From the NCBI GenBank assembly GCA_903870275.1, contig CAIQCK010000068.1:62001-126000 (forward strand): DNA of 64,000 nucleotides, read 5' to 3'. A program made the position numbers and the translations under genes. Origin of the DNA: an uncultured bacterium (GTDB lineage Bacteria > Verrucomicrobiota > Verrucomicrobiia > CAIQCK01). Below, one piece after another: positions 9,981-19,166 of the stretch. Under the pieces are notes generated by a model. That model did no database searches and was not told the DNA's origin. It saw only the letters and a program-made list of their open reading frames with translations. The first letter of the stretch is position 1, and each line of letters begins with the position of its first letter.

Positions 9981-10574
9981 TCAGCGGTAGATATCCACGA
10001 GGAAGACGACGGCTTCGCCTTTGGCAGCGTTGACGATGGCGTGCGGCACGTCGGCGCGGTAGGTGGCGGAATCGCCGGGCGCCAGTTCCTCCGCGTCGCT
10101 GGCGGATTCGACCCGGACGCGGCCTTTCTGGACGGTGAGGAACTCGCGCGTGCCTTCGAAGTGCGGGCTGCTGCGCAACGCGCCGCCTTCGGCGAGGCGC
10201 ACTTCGTAAAACTCCACGTCCTTTTCCAGATTCAACGGCGAGAGCGTCCGGATGCGGCAGTTCTTGTCCGAGCGGTAGTGATAAGCATGGTCGCCGGCGC
10301 GGATGACCTCGACGGCCGAGGTCGCTCCGGGCGACTCTACCAGCGCGCCGAGCGTCATGCCGAAGGCGCGGGCGATGCGGAAGGCGACGGCGAGCGTGGG
10401 GTTGGCGCGGCCGCGCTCGATCTGGCTGAGCATGGAGCGGCTGACGCCGGAGGCCTTGGCCAGCGCGTCGAGCGACCAGCCGCGCCCGGCGCGGAGCTGC
10501 TTCAGGTGGCGGCAGAGATGGCCGCCGGCCGGGTCGGCGGCGGATGAGGGCTTGGCGGAGGCGGGCTTGGTCAT
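9981..10574 (-). CDS. XRE-family regulator with C-terminal cupin sensor
   Basis: This 197-residue protein has an N-terminal helix-turn-helix (about residues 24-78, with GVSRSMLSQIERGRANPT as recognition helix region) and a C-terminal cupin fold (about 110-195: EFLTVQKGRVRVES, LAPGDSATYRADVPHAI). This is the MerR-unrelated XRE-cupin architecture used to sense small metabolites, often amino acids or polyamines. It is divergent from the threonine dehydrogenase gene with 141 bp between the starts, and inverted repeats lie there. It therefore probably controls that gene and itself. The effector is not determinable from sequence. Confidence 0.9.
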   Translation of the reverse strand: MTKPASAKPSSAADPAGGHLCRHLKQLRAGRGWSLDALAKASGVSRSMLSQIERGRANPTLAVAFRIARAFGMTLGALVESPGATSAVEVIRAGDHAYHYRSDKNCRIRTLSPLNLEKDVEFYEVRLAEGGALRSSPHFEGTREFLTVQKGRVRVESASDAEELAPGDSATYRADVPHAIVNAAKGEAVVFLVDIYR

Positions 10575-10602
10575 GGCGTCAATATACTGGAAATAATTCT
10601 TG

Positions 10603-10650
10603 CATCGTGGACGATTCTGTGTTCACTATGATGCACGCAATTCCACGATG
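10603..10650. promoter_or_regulatory. Candidate operator between xre-cupin and tdh
   Basis: CATCGTGGA (10603-10611) and its exact reverse complement TCCACGATG (10642-10650) form 9-bp arms with a 30-bp spacer. A second nested pair, CACTAT (10624-10629) and ATAGTG (10655-10660), follows. The position in the divergent promoter region fits a binding site for the XRE-cupin protein. Confidence 0.45.
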
Positions 10651-10715
10651 GTGGATAGTGTGCAGAACCACGGCCGGCTTGGCAACTGTTTTCCGCCGGC
10701 CCCAACGGAGGCGAG

Positions 10716-11747
10716 ATGATGAAGGCATTGGTGAAACGACAGGCGGCGACGGGACTCTGGCTGGAGGACGCGCCGGAGCCGGCCATCGGGTTGAACGACG
10801 TGCTGATCCGCGTGGACCGCACCGGTATCTGCGGCACCGATCTCCATATCTACAATTGGGACGCCTGGGCGCAGAAGACCATTCCCGTGCCGCTGGTGGT
10901 CGGCCACGAGTTTGTCGGCGAGATCGTCGAGGTCGGCTCCAACGTGAAGGATTTCTTTCCCGGCCAGGTCGTCAGCGGCGAGGGGCACGTCGTTTGCGGC
11001 CGCTGCCGCAACTGTCTGGCCGGCCGGCGGCATCTCTGCGCGGACACCCGGGGCGTCGGTGTCAACCGGCCCGGCGCGTTTGCGGAGTATCTGTCGCTGC
11101 CGATGACCAACGTGTGGGTCCACAGCGACAGCATGGACCGCGACGTGGCTTCGATCTTCGATCCGTTCGGCAACGCGGTGCACACGGCGTTGTCGTTTCC
11201 GGTGCTCGGCGAGGACGTGCTCGTCACCGGCGCGGGGCCGATCGGCATCATGGCCGCGGCGGTGGCGCGGCACGCCGGCGCGCGGCACGTCGTGATCACC
11301 GACGTGAATCCGTGGCGGCTGGAACTGGCGCGGAAGTTGGGCGTGACGCTGGCGGTGGACCCGCGCGAGCAGAACCTGAAGGACGTGCAGAAGCAGCTTG
11401 GCATGAAGGAGGGCTTCGATGTCGGCTTGGAGATGTCCGGCAACGCGGCGGCGTTCCGGGACATGCTGGCGAACATGAGCCACGGGGCGAAGATCGCCAT
11501 GCTCGGCATTCCGTCGGAGGCGATGGCGATAGACTGGAACAAGGTCATTTTCAACATGCTCACGATCAAGGGCATTTACGGCCGCGAGATGTATGAAACG
11601 TGGTATAAGATGACCGTGATGTTGGAAAGCGGCCTCGACATCCGGCCGGTGATCACGCACCGGTTTCATTACACGGAGTTTGAAAAAGGTTTCGAGGTCA
11701 TGAACAGCGGCCAGTCGGGCAAAGTCGTCCTGAGTTGGAAGGCCTGA
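10716..11747 (+). CDS. tdh: L-threonine 3-dehydrogenase
   Basis: This 343-residue zinc-dependent medium-chain dehydrogenase oxidises L-threonine to 2-amino-3-ketobutyrate with NAD+. It shows catalytic zinc ligands Cys39 (GICGTDLH) and His64-Glu65 (VVGHEFVGE), structural-zinc cysteines 94, 97, 100 and 108, and a Rossmann GAGPIG loop at about 172-177. Length and motifs match bacterial Tdh. A GAGGCGAG ribosome site precedes two adjacent ATGs, and the second (10719) gives the usual MKAL start. The divergent XRE-cupin regulator upstream is the likely controller. The usual partner kbl is not adjacent; a PLP enzyme gene follows. Confidence 0.93.
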   Translation: MMKALVKRQAATGLWLEDAPEPAIGLNDVLIRVDRTGICGTDLHIYNWDAWAQKTIPVPLVVGHEFVGEIVEVGSNVKDFFPGQVVSGEGHVVCGRCRNCLAGRRHLCADTRGVGVNRPGAFAEYLSLPMTNVWVHSDSMDRDVASIFDPFGNAVHTALSFPVLGEDVLVTGAGPIGIMAAAVARHAGARHVVITDVNPWRLELARKLGVTLAVDPREQNLKDVQKQLGMKEGFDVGLEMSGNAAAFRDMLANMSHGAKIAMLGIPSEAMAIDWNKVIFNMLTIKGIYGREMYETWYKMTVMLESGLDIRPVITHRFHYTEFEKGFEVMNSGQSGKVVLSWKA

Positions 11748-11773
11748 GCGGCGCGCAAGGAAAGGTGTCCCGC

Positions 11774-12793
11774 ATGAAAACTCAACAGCCCGCGAATCCA
11801 CGGGCGCAAGCGGTGTTGTCGCTCATCGGCCACACGCCGCTGACGCCGCTTCGGTTTGCGCCGGAAGGCGTCATGATCCTCGCCAAGTGCGAGTTCCTCA
11901 ATCCCAGCGGCAGTGTGAAAGACCGCCTGGCCAAGGGCGTGCTCCTGGACGCCGAGCGGCGCGGCCTGCTGCGGCCCGACTCGATCATCCTCGAATGCAG
12001 CAGCGGCAACACGGGCATCGCGATGGCCATGGTGGGCGCCGCGATGGGTTACCGGGTGACGATTCTCATGTCGTCGAGCGCGAGCGTGGAGCGGCGCAAA
12101 CTGATCCGGCAGCTTGGCGCGGACTTGATCCTGTTCGACAGCGCGGGCCGCTACCAGACCGGCATCGAAATCTCGCGCGAGATGGCGGCGAAAGATTCGC
12201 GCTACTTCCTCCCGCGGCAGTTCGAGAACCCGCTCAACGTCGAGGACCACGAACAGACCACAGGCCAGGAAATCCTCGCGCAGGCCGGCGGTCCCATTAC
12301 CGCGTTCGTGCACGGCTTCGGCACCGGCGGCACGCTCGCGGGTTGCGGCAAGGCCATCAAGAAGCGATGGCCGCAGGCGCGCATCCACGCGATGGAACCC
12401 GCCGAGCAGGCGTTGCTCGCGGGCGAATGCCCGTGCTGCCACTTCATCGAAGGCGTGGCCGATGGTTTCATCCCGCCGCTGCTCCGCGACGCGCCGATTG
12501 ACGGCCATATCGAGGTGACCAGCGCCGACGCGCTGGCGATGACGCGCCGCCTGCACCATGAATTCGGTTTGCTCGTGGGAACGTCGTCGGGCGCGAACAT
12601 CGTCGCCGCGTTGCGCCTCGCGGGCGAGTTGGGCCCGGATGGCACGGTTGTCACGCTGTTGTGCGACCGCGCCGAGCGATACTTCAGCACCGCGTTGTTC
12701 GATCTGGTGGGCGGCGAACGCACGGCGGAACGCGCTGCTTCCCAAACCCAAGGAAGCGGCGGACAGTTTTTTTCAAGCCTTGGAAAACCATAA
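11774..12793 (+). CDS. PLP-dependent cysteine synthase-family protein
   Basis: A 339-residue fold-type II PLP enzyme of the O-acetylserine sulfhydrylase/cystathionine beta-synthase group. The lysine that binds PLP is in PSGSVKD (Lys49), the substrate loop is [12 protein letters not shown] and the phosphate loop is [15 protein letters not shown] stretch near residue 220 is unusual for CysK. The start at 11774 is chosen because the longer frame overlaps the end of tdh; AAGGAAAGG lies about 10 bp upstream of this ATG. It lies 26 bp after tdh on the same strand, so the two may share a transcript for threonine/serine/sulfur amino acid metabolism. The exact substrate is not certain. Confidence 0.88.
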   Translation: MKTQQPANPRAQAVLSLIGHTPLTPLRFAPEGVMILAKCEFLNPSGSVKDRLAKGVLLDAERRGLLRPDSIILECSSGNTGIAMAMVGAAMGYRVTILMSSSASVERRKLIRQLGADLILFDSAGRYQTGIEISREMAAKDSRYFLPRQFENPLNVEDHEQTTGQEILAQAGGPITAFVHGFGTGGTLAGCGKAIKKRWPQARIHAMEPAEQALLAGECPCCHFIEGVADGFIPPLLRDAPIDGHIEVTSADALAMTRRLHHEFGLLVGTSSGANIVAALRLAGELGPDGTVVTLLCDRAERYFSTALFDLVGGERTAERAASQTQGSGGQFFSSLGKP

Positions 12794-12929
12794 AAACGGC
12801 TCCATTGGCCGTGCGGGCTGCCACGGGAATCCTTCCGGGAGCGAACGCGGAACTTCGAGTGCCGGCCTTTCCGCAGGAATGTTTTTGCGTCTGCGACCGG
12901 AATCGCGGATAATGCACGCAGGTGACAAT

Positions 12930-13535
12930 ATGAAAACAAAGCGACGGTGTCTGCGCGGTGGTTTTACGCTGATAGAAATGCTCGTCGTGATAACCATCAT
13001 CGCGGTTTTGGCGGCGCTCCTGTTCCCGGCGATGAACGGTGCCCGTGAGCAAGCCATCCGAACGAATTGCGAGAGCAACATGCGACAACTCTGCATGTTC
13101 ATCACCCAGTATACCACCGACAACAACGCGTATCCCGACAGCACCAAGTGGGCAGGGACCACCAGCGTTGAGGACGGTCCGCTGGGCCGATACGTCAAGG
13201 ATCCGAAAATCTACATGTGTCCGGGCGACGCCGATCTGAAGACGGCGTTGAAGCGGGGCATCACCGTGCGGCGGACGAGCTACTCCTTCAACAGTTGGTT
13301 CGACCGGAAGACTTACAGCACCTCGGTGGATTTGTCACGGGCGGTGTTTTTCATGGAGCCGTTCGTAGCCACCGGCGGCGCCATGGAGACGAGTTTTCAA
13401 CCGACCGGCGCGCCGCGCCTCACCGAACGGCACAACGGCGGCGGTCTGCTCGCGTTTGGCGACGCTCACGTGGATTTTTACACGCAGGACCGTTTCCAAA
13501 AAGACAAGCAAACCATTTTCGAAACGACGCGCTGA
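12930..13535 (+). CDS. Pseudopilin-like protein (H-X9-DG type), copy 1
   Basis: A 201-residue protein with a type IV/II prepilin leader: a short basic n-region, the cleavage/methylation motif GGFTLIEM and a hydrophobic helix. The C-terminal part holds the processing-associated H-X9-DG signature, here degenerate as [14 protein letters not shown] (DG has become DA). Such proteins are inserted in the inner membrane and assembled or shed by type II secretion-like machinery. The ATG at 12930 gives the standard MKTKRR n-region. It is one half of a tandem duplication; copy 2 has exactly the same length. Confidence 0.85.
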   Translation: MKTKRRCLRGGFTLIEMLVVITIIAVLAALLFPAMNGAREQAIRTNCESNMRQLCMFITQYTTDNNAYPDSTKWAGTTSVEDGPLGRYVKDPKIYMCPGDADLKTALKRGITVRRTSYSFNSWFDRKTYSTSVDLSRAVFFMEPFVATGGAMETSFQPTGAPRLTERHNGGGLLAFGDAHVDFYTQDRFQKDKQTIFETTR

Positions 13536-13658
13536 GGCCGGGCACGGCAAGTTCCCCGCAACGCGGACCCACTTCTGCAGGCCGCCCTCGCTGGCGTCTG
13601 CAAGGAAATATCTTTGTGTCAGCCGCCGGAAGCGCAGATAATATGCCCAGGCATACCC

Positions 13659-14264
13659 ATGAAAACCAGGCGACAGTGGCTGCGCGGTGGTTTTACGCTG
13701 GTGGAAATGTTGGTCGTGATAACCATCATCGCGATTTTGGCGGGGTTGCTGTTGCCGGGTGTGATGAACAGCCATCGAAAGGCCCTTCAGTTGCAATGCA
13801 CGAATAATCTGCGCCAACTTTGCATGTTCATCACCCAGTATGCCACCGACAACAACGTGTATCCCGACGGCGCCAAGTGGACGGGCACCGCCAGCATTGA
13901 GGACAGTCCGCTGGCCCGATACTGCAAGGATCCGAAAATCTACATGTGTCCGGGCGACGCCGATTTGAAGACGGCGTTGAAACGAGGCATCACCGTGCGG
14001 CGGACGAGCTACTCCTACAACAGTTGGTTCGACCGGAAGACGCACAACACCTCGGTGGAATTGTCCCGGGCGGTGTTTTTCATGGAGCCGTTCGTAGCCA
14101 CCGGCGGCGCCATGGAGACGAGTTTTCAACCGACCGGCGCGCCGCGCCTCACCGACCGGCACAACGGCGGCGGCCTGCTCGCTTTTGGCGATGGCCACGC
14201 GGGTTTTTACACGCAGGACCGTTTCGAAAAAGAGAAGCAGACCATTTTCGAAACGACGCGCTGA
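13659..14264 (+). CDS. Pseudopilin-like protein (H-X9-DG type), copy 2
   Basis: This 201-residue close paralogue of the preceding gene has GGFTLVEM as the prepilin cleavage site and an intact [14 protein letters not shown] signature. The C-terminal ~130 residues are nearly identical between copies (for example [20 protein letters not shown]), while the N-terminal helix has diverged ([15 protein letters not shown] against [15 protein letters not shown]). The ATG at 13659 gives MKTRRQ. The duplicated unit is offset by 729 bp and reaches a little upstream of each start and past each stop codon. Confidence 0.85.
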   Translation: MKTRRQWLRGGFTLVEMLVVITIIAILAGLLLPGVMNSHRKALQLQCTNNLRQLCMFITQYATDNNVYPDGAKWTGTASIEDSPLARYCKDPKIYMCPGDADLKTALKRGITVRRTSYSYNSWFDRKTHNTSVELSRAVFFMEPFVATGGAMETSFQPTGAPRLTDRHNGGGLLAFGDGHAGFYTQDRFEKEKQTIFETTR

Positions 14265-14302
14265 GGCCGGGCGCCGGCTGCGGGAGGCGGAGGTGGATGG
14301 CG

Positions 14303-15301
14303 CTAGCGGCGCGCGGCCTGCCGGTAACTTTCAATTCCCGCCGCGATGGCCGCGGCCAGTTTGTCGCGATGGGCCGACTGGCTGAGCAGCTTGACATCGG
14401 AGGCGTTGGAGAGGAATCCGCACTCGACCAGCACACCGGGGCACGCCAGGTCTTTCAGCACCTCAAACCGCGCCCGCTTCACGCCGCGCTCGGCCGCGCC
14501 CGTTCGCGCCACGAGATTCTGCTGGATGCAATGCGCCAGCACCACGTTGTCGTTGTCGAAGCGATTGCCGTTGAACGTCACAAAATCCTCGGCGCTCAGC
14601 GTCGTGCTCTTTGTCGACGTGGACGGCGCGCCCGACGGCGTCAGGCAAAACGTTTCCGCGCCGCGCGGCTCGGTGGACGGAAGGGCCGAATTGAAATGCA
14701 CGCTGACAAAAAGGTCTGCGCGGTTGGTTCGTGCGAGCGCCGGACGCGCGTCCAGCGGCACCTCGCGGTCGTCGTTGCGCGTCAGCAACACGTTGTAGCC
14801 CGCTCCCGACAGAATCGTCCGCACCCGCTTCACCAGATCGAGCGTCAGCGTTTTCTCCGATAACCCGCTGCGCGCGTGCGTGCCCTGGTCCATGCCGCCG
14901 TGACCCGGATCGAGCACAATCGTGCGCAGCGGCCACGCCGCCGCCAGGCCCGTGCGCCGCAGCAACGGATCCAGGGTTTTGACCACGTCAATCGCCGGCA
15001 GCCACACCTGCTGGTTTTGCAGCGCCAGCGGCGCGCTAAACCAGTATTTCACCCCTTGCACCTCCGCCTCGCGGCTGTCCATAGTCAGGCGCACGCGCAC
15101 TTGCGGCGAGGTCAACGTCACCGACCGGTCGCGGCCCACCTGCCCCCTCAACTCGAACGCCTTCATCACTTCGCTCAGCGCCACATAGTCGCGGCCATAA
15201 ACATGGTGCGTGGTGAGCACGATGGACTGCGCCGGCCCCGCTGCCGCGCCAACGGCCCACGCGCCCGCCAACACCCATAGCCACCGGTATCTCATGCCCA
15301 T
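14303..15301 (-). CDS. N-acetylmuramoyl-L-alanine amidase (Amidase_3), exported
   Basis: A 332-residue protein with a signal peptide (about residues 1-25, ending GPAQS). An N-terminal domain (about 27-120, DYVALSEVMKAFELRG and WLPAIDVVKTL) resembles the copper amine oxidase N-terminal-like fold used as a cell-wall-binding module. It ends in a zinc amidase domain (about 125-330). Zinc-site residues are visible in DPGHGGMDQG, LSEKT and SVHFNS, and the catalytic glutamate in VLVECGFLSN. It cleaves the bond between N-acetylmuramic acid and L-Ala in peptidoglycan, in cell separation or wall turnover. It is divergent from the UPF0173 gene. Confidence 0.9.
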   Translation of the reverse strand: MGMRYRWLWVLAGAWAVGAAAGPAQSIVLTTHHVYGRDYVALSEVMKAFELRGQVGRDRSVTLTSPQVRVRLTMDSREAEVQGVKYWFSAPLALQNQQVWLPAIDVVKTLDPLLRRTGLAAAWPLRTIVLDPGHGGMDQGTHARSGLSEKTLTLDLVKRVRTILSGAGYNVLLTRNDDREVPLDARPALARTNRADLFVSVHFNSALPSTEPRGAETFCLTPSGAPSTSTKSTTLSAEDFVTFNGNRFDNDNVVLAHCIQQNLVARTGAAERGVKRARFEVLKDLACPGVLVECGFLSNASDVKLLSQSAHRDKLAAAIAAGIESYRQAARR

Positions 15302-15446
15302 TTTAAAAACTCTGGCCGTTTCAAATACCCGAAGATTCCGGCGACTTCAAGACGGAACGCGCTGCTCCTCTCACTGGCAATTCCACATCCCCCATCGTTC
15401 GTACGTGTGCTATCTTTTGCCGAAACCGTGAAAGGAGTGTAAAACC

Positions 15447-16130
15447 ATGAAACTGACTTACTGGAGCCACTCGTGCTTTCTGTTGGAAACCGGCGCGCAC
15501 CGGTTGGTGGTAGACCCGTTTCTGACTGGCAATCCGAAGGCGCCGCTCGCGGCCAACGCGGTGAAGTGCGACTTCGTGCTCATCTCGCACGGCCACAACG
15601 ACCACCTCGGCGACGCCGTCGCCATCGCCCGACGCAACCACGCCACGATCATCGCCAACTACGAGATCGCCACCTTCTGCGGCCAGCAGGGCGCGACGGT
15701 TCACGCAATGCACATCGGAGGCAGCCACCTGTTTCCCTTCGGCCGGGTCAAGCTGACCATCGCCCACCACGGTTCGGCCTACCAAACCGACGAGGGATTC
15801 CTTTACATGGGCAACCCCGCCGGGATTCTCATCACCGCCGAAGGGAAGACCGTCTATCACGCCGGCGACACCGGCTTGTTCCTCGACATGCAGCTCATCG
15901 GCCGGCTGAACCGCATTGACGTGGCGCTGCTGCCCATCGGCGACAACTTCACAATGGGCGTGGACGACGGCGTCGAAGCCGTCGCCATGCTCAAGCCGCA
16001 AACCGTGGTCCCGATGCACTACGACACGTTCGACGTGATCCACGCCGATCCCGCGGAGTTCGCGCGCAAGGCCGCCGTCACCGGCGCGCGGGTTCGACCG
16101 CTCCGCATTGGCGAAAGCTTCGAGTTCTGA
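15447..16130 (+). CDS. UPF0173-type metal-dependent hydrolase
   Basis: This 227-residue metallo-beta-lactamase-fold protein matches UPF0173 in length and opening (MKLTYWSHSCFLLE). Metal ligands are His48, His50, Asp52 and His53 (SHGHNDH), with further ligands in VYHAGDTG and PMHYDTF. The natural substrate of UPF0173 proteins is unknown. AAAGGAGT lies about 8 bp before the ATG, a clear Shine-Dalgarno site. The 145 bp to the divergent amidase hold TGCTATCTT, which could be an extended -10 element. Confidence 0.9.
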   Translation: MKLTYWSHSCFLLETGAHRLVVDPFLTGNPKAPLAANAVKCDFVLISHGHNDHLGDAVAIARRNHATIIANYEIATFCGQQGATVHAMHIGGSHLFPFGRVKLTIAHHGSAYQTDEGFLYMGNPAGILITAEGKTVYHAGDTGLFLDMQLIGRLNRIDVALLPIGDNFTMGVDDGVEAVAMLKPQTVVPMHYDTFDVIHADPAEFARKAAVTGARVRPLRIGESFEF

Positions 16131-16211
16131 CCTGCGCCGCTGCGGCGATTGGAATTTTTTTCTTCAAACTGAAAAACGTCGTTGACCCGCGGACGAAGTT
16201 GTGTCAATGTC

Positions 16212-16318
16212 TTGCTGTGAGCAAAGGCTCACACGGATTTCGCAGCCGTCCAAAACCAAAAGACAGACGGCCGCGGCAAAGGTTCAGGCGACTCGAGGGT
16301 CGCCTGAACTGTTTTTGG
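16212..16318 (+). ncRNA. Candidate structured small RNA or aroB leader
   Basis: Three hairpins follow in ~100 bp: GTGAGC/GCTCAC (16217-16232, 4-base loop), GCCGTC/GACGGC (16245-16271, A-rich loop), and an 11-bp perfect stem GTTCAGGCGAC/GTCGCCTGAAC (16282-16309) followed by a T-run. A TTGACC box at 16182-16187 could be its -35, but no good -10 is seen. No known RNA family was recognised. It could be an independent small RNA ending in an intrinsic terminator, or an attenuator controlling aroB, whose ATG is 45 bp downstream. Confidence 0.5.
16282..16316 (+). terminator. Intrinsic terminator upstream of aroB
   Basis: An 11-bp GC-rich perfect stem (GTTCAGGCGAC, loop TCGAGG, then the complement) is followed by TGTTTTT. 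It can end the UPF0173 transcript, a small RNA, or act as attenuator for aroB. Confidence 0.75.
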
Positions 16319-16360
16319 CCCCTTGACTTGTCCGGTCTCTCCTTTAAGCTGCCGCCATTC

Positions 16361-17449
16361 ATGAGTTCCACCGTTCATGTCGCGCTTGGAGAGCGCAGTT
16401 ATGACATCCTGATCCGCGACGGCCTGCTCGGCCGGCTGCCGGAGTTGCTGCGGCCGCTCAAGCTCGGCGGCCGCTGCGCCATCATCACCGACACCACCGT
16501 CGCGCCGCTTTTCGCCGCCGCTGCCCGCGATGCGCTTGCCGCGGCGGACTGGTGCGTCAGCGTCCACACCGTGCCGGCGGGCGAACGCTCCAAGTCGCTC
16601 GCTGTCGCTGGGAAACTTTACGAGGAACTCGCCGGGGCGCGGCTGAACCGGCGCTCGTTCGTGCTGGCGCTCGGCGGCGGCGTCGTGGGCGATCTGGCCG
16701 GCTTCATTGCGGCCACATTCCTGCGCGGCGTGGATTTCGTGCAGGTGCCGACGACGCTGCTGGCCATGGTGGACAGTTCCGTCGGCGGCAAGGTGGCGAT
16801 TGATCTGCCGCAGGGCAAGAACCTCGTCGGCGCATTTTACCAGCCGCGCATCGTCGTGGCCGACACCGCCACGCTGGCGTCGTTGCCGGAGCGCGAATTC
16901 CGCGCCGGCGTCGCCGAGGTCATCAAGTACGGCGTCATCTACGACGCCGCCCTCTTCGCCGATCTGGAGCGGGAACTGCCCGCGCTCATGGCGAAGGACG
17001 CCGGCGTGCTGTCGCGCGTCATCGCCCGCTGCTGCGAGATCAAGGCCGAGGTGGTTTCCCAGGACGAGCGCGAGAGCGGGCTGCGCGAGATTCTCAATTT
17101 CGGCCATACCATCGGCCACGGCATTGAGGCCGTGACCGAATACGGCCGCTACCTGCACGGCGAGGCCCTTGCCATCGGCATGGTGGCGGCGGCGCGGCTG
17201 TCGCAAAAGCACGGCGGCCTCGCCGAGGCGGATGCGGACCGCATCGAGACGTTGCTGCGCCGCGCCGGTTTTGATCTCCAGCCACCCGCCGTGCCGTTTG
17301 AGCAACTGCTCTCCGCGATGCGCTCGGACAAGAAAGCGCGCGACGGCGGGCTGCGTTTCGTGCTCGCGCGCCGCATGGGCGGGGTTTTCGCCAGCGAGGC
17401 CGTGAGCGAATCAGATATCAAGGAGGTGCTGCATGTCCGCAGTCGGTGA
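16361..17449 (+). CDS. aroB: 3-dehydroquinate synthase
   Basis: A 362-residue enzyme of the shikimate pathway that converts DAHP to 3-dehydroquinate with NAD+ and a metal ion in the cytoplasm. It shows the NAD-binding LGGGVVGDLAGF segment, VPTTLLAMVDSSVGGK, KYGVIYD and the metal-binding FGHTIGHGIEA histidines. The ATG at 16361 gives the family's usual N-terminus (MSSTVHVALGERSYDI); the frame is open further upstream through the terminator hairpin, which makes an earlier start unlikely. The next gene overlaps its end by 17 bp, so the two are probably translated together. Confidence 0.95.
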   Translation: MSSTVHVALGERSYDILIRDGLLGRLPELLRPLKLGGRCAIITDTTVAPLFAAAARDALAAADWCVSVHTVPAGERSKSLAVAGKLYEELAGARLNRRSFVLALGGGVVGDLAGFIAATFLRGVDFVQVPTTLLAMVDSSVGGKVAIDLPQGKNLVGAFYQPRIVVADTATLASLPEREFRAGVAEVIKYGVIYDAALFADLERELPALMAKDAGVLSRVIARCCEIKAEVVSQDERESGLREILNFGHTIGHGIEAVTEYGRYLHGEALAIGMVAAARLSQKHGGLAEADADRIETLLRRAGFDLQPPAVPFEQLLSAMRSDKKARDGGLRFVLARRMGGVFASEAVSESDIKEVLHVRSR

Positions 17450-18047
17450 GTCCATCGTCCGCGAGTTTTTTGAGTTGAACGGTTTCTTGGTGTGCCAGCA
17501 CCGCAAATACGCCGTCATGGCGCGTGCGAAAACCGCCGACGAGGAGATTGATTTCCTCGTCCACAACCCGCACGCCGATCCCGCCGCCGGCCCGCCGAGC
17601 TTCATCCTTGGCCTCGATGACTTGAAGCGCGTGGCGCGCGCCATCGTGGTGGTGAAGCCGTGGCACACCGAGCGGTTCGGGCCGTCGGTGGTCTCGAAAA
17701 AACAATTGCTGAAGTTCGTCGAGAAGCGGTCGTTGGACGCCGCCGACCGCCGGCTCGGCCACGACGGACCGCTGCTGAAACTGCTGGTGCTGCCGGACCT
17801 GCCCGCCAGCGAATCGCTCAAGTCGAAGACCATCGAGCTGCTCCGTGCCGCCGGCGTGGACGCCGTGATTATTTTCCGCACGATGCTGCTGCAACTCATC
17901 GGCTCGGTGGAGGTCAACCGCAACTACGCCAAGAGCGACCTGTTGCAGATCATCCGGTTGCTGAAGCTCTATCATCTGTTAAAAGATCCGCAGCTCGAAT
18001 TGTTCAGTCGGAAAAGAAGTCAGAAGACAGAAGCCAGTAGTTCGTAG
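17433..18047 (+). CDS. Conserved-looking hypothetical, possible PD-(D/E)XK nuclease fold
   Basis: A 204-residue protein without a recognised name. The N-terminal stretch GESIVREFFELNGFLVCQHRKYA followed by EEIDFLVHNP has the helix/Asp-strand order of the restriction-endonuclease-like core, and a C-terminal helix holds LLQIIRLLKLYHLL. The first 17 bp overlap aroB and dprA starts 15 bp downstream, so it sits in an aroB-dprA-topA-xer run. A DNA-related role is plausible from fold and context only. The last residues (SQKTEASSS) look like degenerate sequence. Confidence 0.7.
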   Translation: MSAVGESIVREFFELNGFLVCQHRKYAVMARAKTADEEIDFLVHNPHADPAAGPPSFILGLDDLKRVARAIVVVKPWHTERFGPSVVSKKQLLKFVEKRSLDAADRRLGHDGPLLKLLVLPDLPASESLKSKTIELLRAAGVDAVIIFRTMLLQLIGSVEVNRNYAKSDLLQIIRLLKLYHLLKDPQLELFSRKRSQKTEASSS

Positions 18048-18062
18048 TCATCTTTCATTGCC

Positions 18063-19166
18063 ATGAATTCGCGCGACGCCTATATCGCGCTCAACATGAT
18101 TGACCATGTGGGGCCGGTGCGCGTGAAGCGGCTGCTGGAACGTTTCGGCCAGCCGCAGGCCATCCTCGCCGCCGGCGCGAGGGAGTTGATGCAGGTCGAG
18201 GGCGTCGGGCCGGAGGTGGCGAAGGCCATCACCGCCTGGCAGTCGCAGGCGGACCTCGACGGCGAGCTGAAACGCATCGCCGATTTCGGTGCGCGCGTAC
18301 TGACACTGGACGATCCCGAATATCCCGCCAACCTCCGGCAGATTTACGATCCGCCGCTGGCGCTTTACGTGAAAGGCACCTTGGAGCCGCGAGACAAGCA
18401 CGCCATCGCCATCGTCGGCTCGCGGCAGACGACCTATTACGGTCTGGAATGTGCGCGCAAGCTCGGCTACCAGCTCGCCTATGCCGGCATGACGGTCGTC
18501 AGCGGCCTGGCCCGCGGCATTGACACCGCCGCGCACCAGGGCGCGCTCGCGGCCAGCGGCCGCACGCTCGCCGTGCTCGGCACCGGCCTCGACATCGTGT
18601 ATCCGCCGGAGAACGGCGCTCTCTACGAAAAAATCGCCGCCGCCGGCGCGGTGATGACGCAGTTTCCGTTCGGCGTGCGGCCCGACACACAACATTTCCC
18701 GCTGCGCAACCGGATCGTCAGCGGCCTCTCGCTCGGCGCCATCGTCGTCGAGGCGGGCATCGGCAGCGGCGCGCTTATCACGGCGAACATGGCTCTGGAC
18801 CAGGGCCGGCAGGTGTTCGCCGTGCCGGGCAAGATTGATTCGCCGCAGTCGAAAGGCTGCCACCGCCTCATCAAAGGCGGCGCGAAACTCGTCGAGGACG
18901 CCGAGGACGTGCTCTCCGAATTCGAGGATTTGTTCCCAAAATCCTCGCGCCCGGACGCGCCGGTGGCGGATGCGCCGGCGCTGGAATTGCCGGAAGCGGA
19001 ACAAAAAGTTTTTGATGCCGTGGGCACCGACGAGACCGATCTCGATCAGATCATCCGGCAAAGCGGGTTGACAAGCGCGGATGTTTTCGCCACGTTGCTG
19101 CGACTTGAAATGAAACGGCGGGTCCGGCAATTGCCGGGCAAGCGTTTCGTTCGCATGCAATTATGA
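18063..19166 (+). CDS. dprA: DNA-processing protein DprA
   Basis: This 367-residue protein loads RecA on incoming single-stranded DNA during natural transformation. It has an N-terminal helix-hairpin-helix part (ALNMIDHVGPVRVKRLLERF), the Rossmann-like core with IVGSRQ, SGLARGIDTAAHQGAL, GTGLDIVYPPEN and LRNRIVSGLS, and a C-terminal winged-helix segment (about residues 310-365). Its stop overlaps the ATG of topA by 4 bp. The dprA-topA order is known from many bacteria. Presence suggests, but does not prove, competence. Confidence 0.95.
   Translation: MNSRDAYIALNMIDHVGPVRVKRLLERFGQPQAILAAGARELMQVEGVGPEVAKAITAWQSQADLDGELKRIADFGARVLTLDDPEYPANLRQIYDPPLALYVKGTLEPRDKHAIAIVGSRQTTYYGLECARKLGYQLAYAGMTVVSGLARGIDTAAHQGALAASGRTLAVLGTGLDIVYPPENGALYEKIAAAGAVMTQFPFGVRPDTQHFPLRNRIVSGLSLGAIVVEAGIGSGALITANMALDQGRQVFAVPGKIDSPQSKGCHRLIKGGAKLVEDAEDVLSEFEDLFPKSSRPDAPVADAPALELPEAEQKVFDAVGTDETDLDQIIRQSGLTSADVFATLLRLEMKRRVRQLPGKRFVRMQL

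Larger units (their letters stand above)
12860..14275 (+). repeat. Tandem gene duplication (729-bp offset)
   Basis: The two units match across the 201-codon genes and in flanking DNA: ATAATGCACGCAG before copy 1 resembles ATAATATGCCCAG before copy 2, and CGCTGAGGCCGGGC follows both stops. The outer limits are approximate. Confidence 0.75.

Noticed and set aside
16212-16318. A known riboswitch class before aroB
   Set aside because: None of the conserved cores I know (SAM, c-di-GMP, cobalamin, glycine, THF, ZTP) could be matched to the sequence.
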